Below are positions 60,212-64,000 of a stretch of DNA of 64,000 nt, piece after piece; position 1 is the first letter of the stretch; every line of letters begins with the position of its first letter. The notes below the pieces were generated by a model, which was not told where the DNA came from, did not search any database, and worked only from the letters and a program-made list of their open reading frames with translations. The DNA lies in the NCBI GenBank assembly GCA_026008535.1, contig BRKX01000004.1, positions 58,908,501-58,972,500 on the forward strand, read 5' to 3'. The position numbers and the translations under genes are program-made. Origin of the DNA: Perilla frutescens. Its lineage: Eukaryota; Streptophyta; Magnoliopsida; Lamiales; Lamiaceae.

Positions 60212-60518
60212 CGAGAATTAACAAGAATATCTCGATCGGCGGCGGCAATGGGTGGCGGAGGGAAGAATTAGGAAGAATATTGTAGAGGCATGAGGCTCGT
60301 GCGTGCTAAAAGAAGAGAACGTAAGTATATATAAGGAGGAGGAGGAGGAGGAGGAGATGGAGGCCGTGGAACGTGACAGATTAAAATTAAAATTTCAGAT
60401 AAATAATATATATACGTATTCATTAGAGTAGCCAGATTATAACTAATAGCGGCTTTCCTTATTTTTCAAACACTCAATTACTTGGGTGTCAATTTGAACG
60501 CCTTATGTATAATTATAC
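60212..60518 (-). promoter_or_regulatory. PHO1 proximal promoter and leader
   Basis: Only about 307 bp separate the PHO1 start codon from element B. A TATATATA stretch at about 60327-60335 is the best TATA candidate. A (GGA)7-type run follows at 60338-60358. I looked for PHR1-binding sites (GNATATNC) here by eye and saw none that fit fully. Confidence 0.45.
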
Positions 60519-60711
60519 GAGGCACACTCCTGTAGGACGGTCTAACGGATCACTTCCGTTAGACGGATCCTAATCCGATCCGGATCTATTTTTTCCTTTT
60601 TTTTTTTTTTTTTTTGCACCCAGCCCAGCCCCACCCCACCCCCAGCCCTACCCCACTCTCTCCCTCTAACACGCCGCTGTCCCCTTTCTTCTTCTTCATC
60701 GAAGGTAAATA

Positions 60712-61026
60712 ACCAACGCAACCTTTCCCTTCACCGGCGGCGACCGCCCCTCCTACTGCGGCCTCCCCGAATTCGCACTCACCTGCCGCGACAACACCAT
60801 CGCCGAGTTGACTCACAACTCAGTCCCCTACCGCGTCCTCCGGCTCAATCAAGCTCAGAAATCACTCAACCTCGCCCGCTCCGATCTCTACAACAACACG
60901 TGCCCTTCTCAATTCCGAAACACTGACATAAACGCCACTCATTTTTCCTACAATGTCCCCCAAAACGAAGACCTCCCTCTGTTCTATTTGAGTAGAATCA
61001 TCGGTGTTCTATTTGTTGTGTGCTAA
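60712..61026 (+). pseudogene. Captured GUB_WAK_bind domain fragment (receptor-kinase ectodomain)
   Basis: Open from about 60712 to a stop at 61024. It reads FPFTGGDRPSYCGLPEFALT, then CRDNTIAELT, YRVLRLNQAQKSLNLARSDL and YNNTCPSQF. The CG-x(n)-F-x-L-x-C and YRVL-x(n)-ARSDL-x(3)-CP pattern is that of the galacturonan-binding domain (GUB_WAK_bind) of LRK10L/WAK-type receptors and related small proteins. A methionine at 60808 lies inside the domain. Signal peptide, membrane segment and kinase are absent. It lies between the left end of element B and the repeat array. Confidence 0.82.
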
Positions 61027-61249
61027 TTCTTTAAGAATAATTTGGGTGTTAGCTATTAATTTTGTTGTTGTGTAATATTGATTTGGAGATTGGTTGATGA
61101 AGAAATTGATGGATAGCAAGATAGCAAGTTGTTGATGATGTTTGAAAAATAAGAAATTGTTCTTCTTCTGAATATTGTCGCTGAAATGGATTTTGATTCA
61201 TCAAAAGTTGTATCATGTTGCCCTCCAAGTGTTTGCTAATATGTCTAAG

Positions 61250-62065
61250 TCAATTTTGAAGTATAAATTTGTGATACTTTTATTTGTAATTACTGTTACT
61301 TTCTATTGTAATTAGTGATACTTTATTTATAATTAGTGTTACTTGTTTTTGTAATTAGTGATACTTTATTTTGTAATTAATAATATTTTTCTCTATGATA
61401 ATGAAATAATTTTTTTTTACTCAAGAATGAGTTTTTATTGTATTCATAGACCCGATTCTCATGTTTTAAACTGACTCTTTTCTTTCTAATTAGTGATACT
61501 TTTTTTTATAATTATTGATACTTTCTTTTGTAATTAGTGATACTTTTTTCCATAGTAATAAGACTCTGATGATACTTCACCCATAAATAATGATACTCAC
61601 ATGTCAGTTAATGATACTTCATCCATAAATAATAATACTCACATGTAAGTTAATGATACTTCACCCATAAATAATGATACTAACTAATGATACTCTACTC
61701 ATAGTTAATAAGATTTATCTATGGTGGATTTGATAATTAATGTATAATCATCAATAATATCATATTATACTCCACTTCCGAGTTAATGATACTTCATCCA
61801 TAATTAATGATACTTCACAGACAGTTAATGATACTCACTAGATATATATCTAATGATATTTCAATTAATAGTTAATGATATTTTGCCAAATTTATATATA
61901 ATATCTAATGATTCTTAACTTAATAATTAATGTATTTTGCCAAATTTATATCTAATAATACTTCGCTTCATAGTTAATGATACTTCACTTCACTGTTAGT
62001 GATACTTTACACATAGTGATACTTTACTTTATACCTAGTGATACTTTACTTATACCTAGTGATAC
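61250..62065 (-). repeat. ATCACTAATT tandem array of element B
   Basis: Read on the plus strand as AATTAGTGATACTTT and AGTTAATGATACTTC units; it is the reverse complement of the element A array. A unique block at about 61385-61485 matches the unique block of element A at about 50070-50165. Confidence 0.9.
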
Positions 62066-62228
62066 TCCAGTAACTGCGCGTAGGAGCGCGGGTAAGACAC
62101 GAGTCTGCGCGCGAAATTGGGCTTGGGGCGGGTTTTGGGCGGGTTTTGGATGAGTTTGGGTTTTATTTGACCCGTCTAACGTAAGAGACCCGTTAGACGG
62201 TCTCATACAAGTTTTTGTCTAATTATAC

Positions 62229-63716
62229 ATATTCCGCAATAATAATTCTTCATCCTAAATAAAATTAACACCACACTTATATATGGTATATACCCATATT
62301 TGGATTTATTAGGTTCATATTTGATTATATCTATTTGTAATTTTCCTAGCTAGGCTCGTTTGGTATAATGCTGGATATATTTGACTCGAAATCTTTTATT
62401 ATATAAGATATCAATATTATATTTGTGTTAGTGTGTTAAGATATACAGTATGTATTAATAATATATTGTTTGGTTACACGTATTAAAATTATCTATAAAA
62501 TTTTAATTCTTAAAATATCATTTATTTATACCATACATTGTGTGAATTTTCTATAATAAAATTTTAATTAACATATATCTGTAAGGTTATTTTAGTCTAA
62601 AATTTGTAATACCATATATATTTATTAATGTGATCTTGTTGGACTTATTAAATTTACCGAGCTTAAACAAGATTCAATCATATTGAAAAAGTGCCATGTG
62701 CCCATGCCGTATTATTTTGATATTCGTTTACATATTTTTTTGTATATGTGGTCAAAAATAAAAATAAAATCGTAAAATTAATTTAGCTAGGGCCGCGGTG
62801 TCTTGATACAAATTAAATGTGAAACATTTTAATTAGTTAGTATAATATAAATTTAGAAGTAAAAAAAGGGAATAATGAATGAGTTTGGTATTTGCATGAA
62901 TTAAAAAAATAAAACGAATTAACCTAAACTGACAAATGGTGAAGTCCAAAAAAAAATGGGGATGAAAAATAAGTAGTGGTGCAAAATGACAATTAACACG
63001 TAAGATATTGGGTTGTAACGTGGTGGTTTAGAAAATCCACAGCACAATCCTACGCGGCGGAGTTGGTATTCCGGCCGTCATGTCAGTGCCGCCAATCCCA
63101 CCGCCATACGCAATAACAACTACTCAGATCTACAATATTCGAATAACAGCATATTGAAGGTCGATTAAAACTAAAAATACAAAAAATTGTGTCCGGATTC
63201 ATTTTTTTATCCTACATATAATTCTACACCAAAACTCCTATACACCACCCCAAGCCCAATAAGACCATACATTAATGAGACACACCGAAAGAAAAAAAAA
63301 AACTGATAAAAATCAGTATCAACTTTTACACTAAAAAATATCATTTAAAGTTCAAAAAAAAATATCACTTGTATTATTAAAAGTAACTGGTCTGCTGCTT
63401 ATCTTACATGAGTTTATGTAGTTTAAATTATGATTTTTTCCATTCCAATTAATGTTTAAAGTTTGGGGGAGGGGGGTTAGGTTTTAATAGGGTTCATTAT
63501 TTTTTAGGGTTATTTTTTTAGTATTTTTTAGGGGTTTTTGTTGTGTTTTTTTTAGGTTCATTAATCTCAATTAGAGTTATATTTATTTCAAAAAATATTA
63601 AATTCATTCATTTTTATTTAAGGGTTCATTAATTCCATTTAGGGTATATATTTATTTCAAAATTATGTTTTTTTTCAATTACTATTTATATTTATTTTGA
63701 AAAATTAAATTAATTG
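62229..63716. other. Gene-free AT-rich sequence
   Basis: No recognised gene or complete element. A GC-richer patch at 63040-63110 and AGGGTTCATTA-type words from 63480 onward are the only structure I see. Confidence 0.5.
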
Positions 63717-63777
63717 TCGAGCGCAATGCACTAGCCCACGCGTTAGCGTCGGGCGAGTGCATTGCGCAAGTCGCTGA
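63717..63777. repeat. GC-rich perfect hairpin
   Basis: GCGCAATGCACT at 63721-63732 pairs exactly with 63756-63767. Inner GCCC/GGGC pairs shorten the loop. The surroundings are very AT-rich. The remainder to 64000 holds GGGCC-type words and no gene. Confidence 0.85.
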
Positions 63778-64000
63778 GTAAAAAATAAATCACTCACTTT
63801 AATTTTAGGGTCCATTAAATCAACTTTAGGGTCCACGCGCCTGAAATGGGATAATTTTTTTTGGGCCATTGTGCCTTATTGGGCCTGGGCCAATTTGATG
63901 GGCCCAGACCCATACACCTTGTGCACAGGAGAGTGCCCCATAATTCTATGGATGAATGGATGGGTCACTATTCAAATTCGAGTTGGGTAGGGGATACTTT

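Larger units (their letters stand above)
60519..62219 (-). mobile_element. Element B: Pack-MULE-like element with a GUB_WAK_bind fragment
   Basis: 1701 bp. It begins GAGGCACACTCCTGTAGGACG and ends CATACAAGTTTTTGTC, the same two ends as element A but inverted. The 9-bp target duplication TAATTATAC is perfect (60510-60518 and 62220-62228). Terminal hairpins are at 60538-60570 and 62168-62202. It contains a C-rich stretch (60620-60660), a captured gene fragment and the reverse-complement ATCACTAATT array. There is no transposase. It is inserted in the PHO1 upstream region. Confidence 0.85.

Overview
The window is nuclear DNA from a flowering plant, probably a eudicot. It is AT-rich, its genes have GT-AG introns, and it holds a 14-exon PHO1 gene plus nested plant transposons: Mutator-like (MULE), CACTA, Ty1/copia and a tRNA-type SINE. 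I cannot name the species.

Layout. Positions 1-4336 are gene-free repeat debris: simple repeats, a fold-back element, an LTR-like segment, and a tandem duplication carrying a SINE. Positions 4337-38504 are one very large MULE (MULE-1), about 14 kb without its insertions. It carries a decayed transposase, an intact two-exon gene with a possible SANT/Myb-like domain, and a DUF1985/Ulp1-type C48 peptidase gene on the opposite strand. Three elements sit inside it: CACTA-1 (8450-14287), CACTA-2 (19505-25295) and a Ty1/copia element (26561-35095). The copia element splits the peptidase gene. Positions 38917-46715 are a second, younger-looking MULE (MULE-2) with the same two-gene plan. Its transposase is open except for one TAG codon, and its non-coding parts are packed with CGTGACAAT/ATTGTCACG palindromes.

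Two members of another MULE-type family lie at 46720-51140 (element A) and 60519-62219 (element B), in opposite orientations. Both have 9-bp target duplications, different outer ends, hairpin subterminal sequences and long arrays of an ATCACTAATT-type repeat. Each carries a different host gene fragment (a PPR piece in A, a GUB_WAK_bind piece in B), so they look like Pack-MULEs.

The two host genes lie between A and B and converge. At 51754-54747 (+) is a 930-residue WD40-type protein like Arabidopsis At4g14310. At 55586-60211 (-) is a complete PHO1 phosphate exporter of 772 residues. Element B lies about 310 bp upstream of the PHO1 start codon. CACTA-1 also carries three consecutive exons of the plastid gene VIPP1, still open and with splice sites in phase.

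Order of events as read from nesting: MULE-1 first, then CACTA-1, CACTA-2 and copia into it. Element A inserted at or within the right end of MULE-2. The copia LTRs differ by about 3 percent by eye. All family assignments are from reading motifs; no database search was run.
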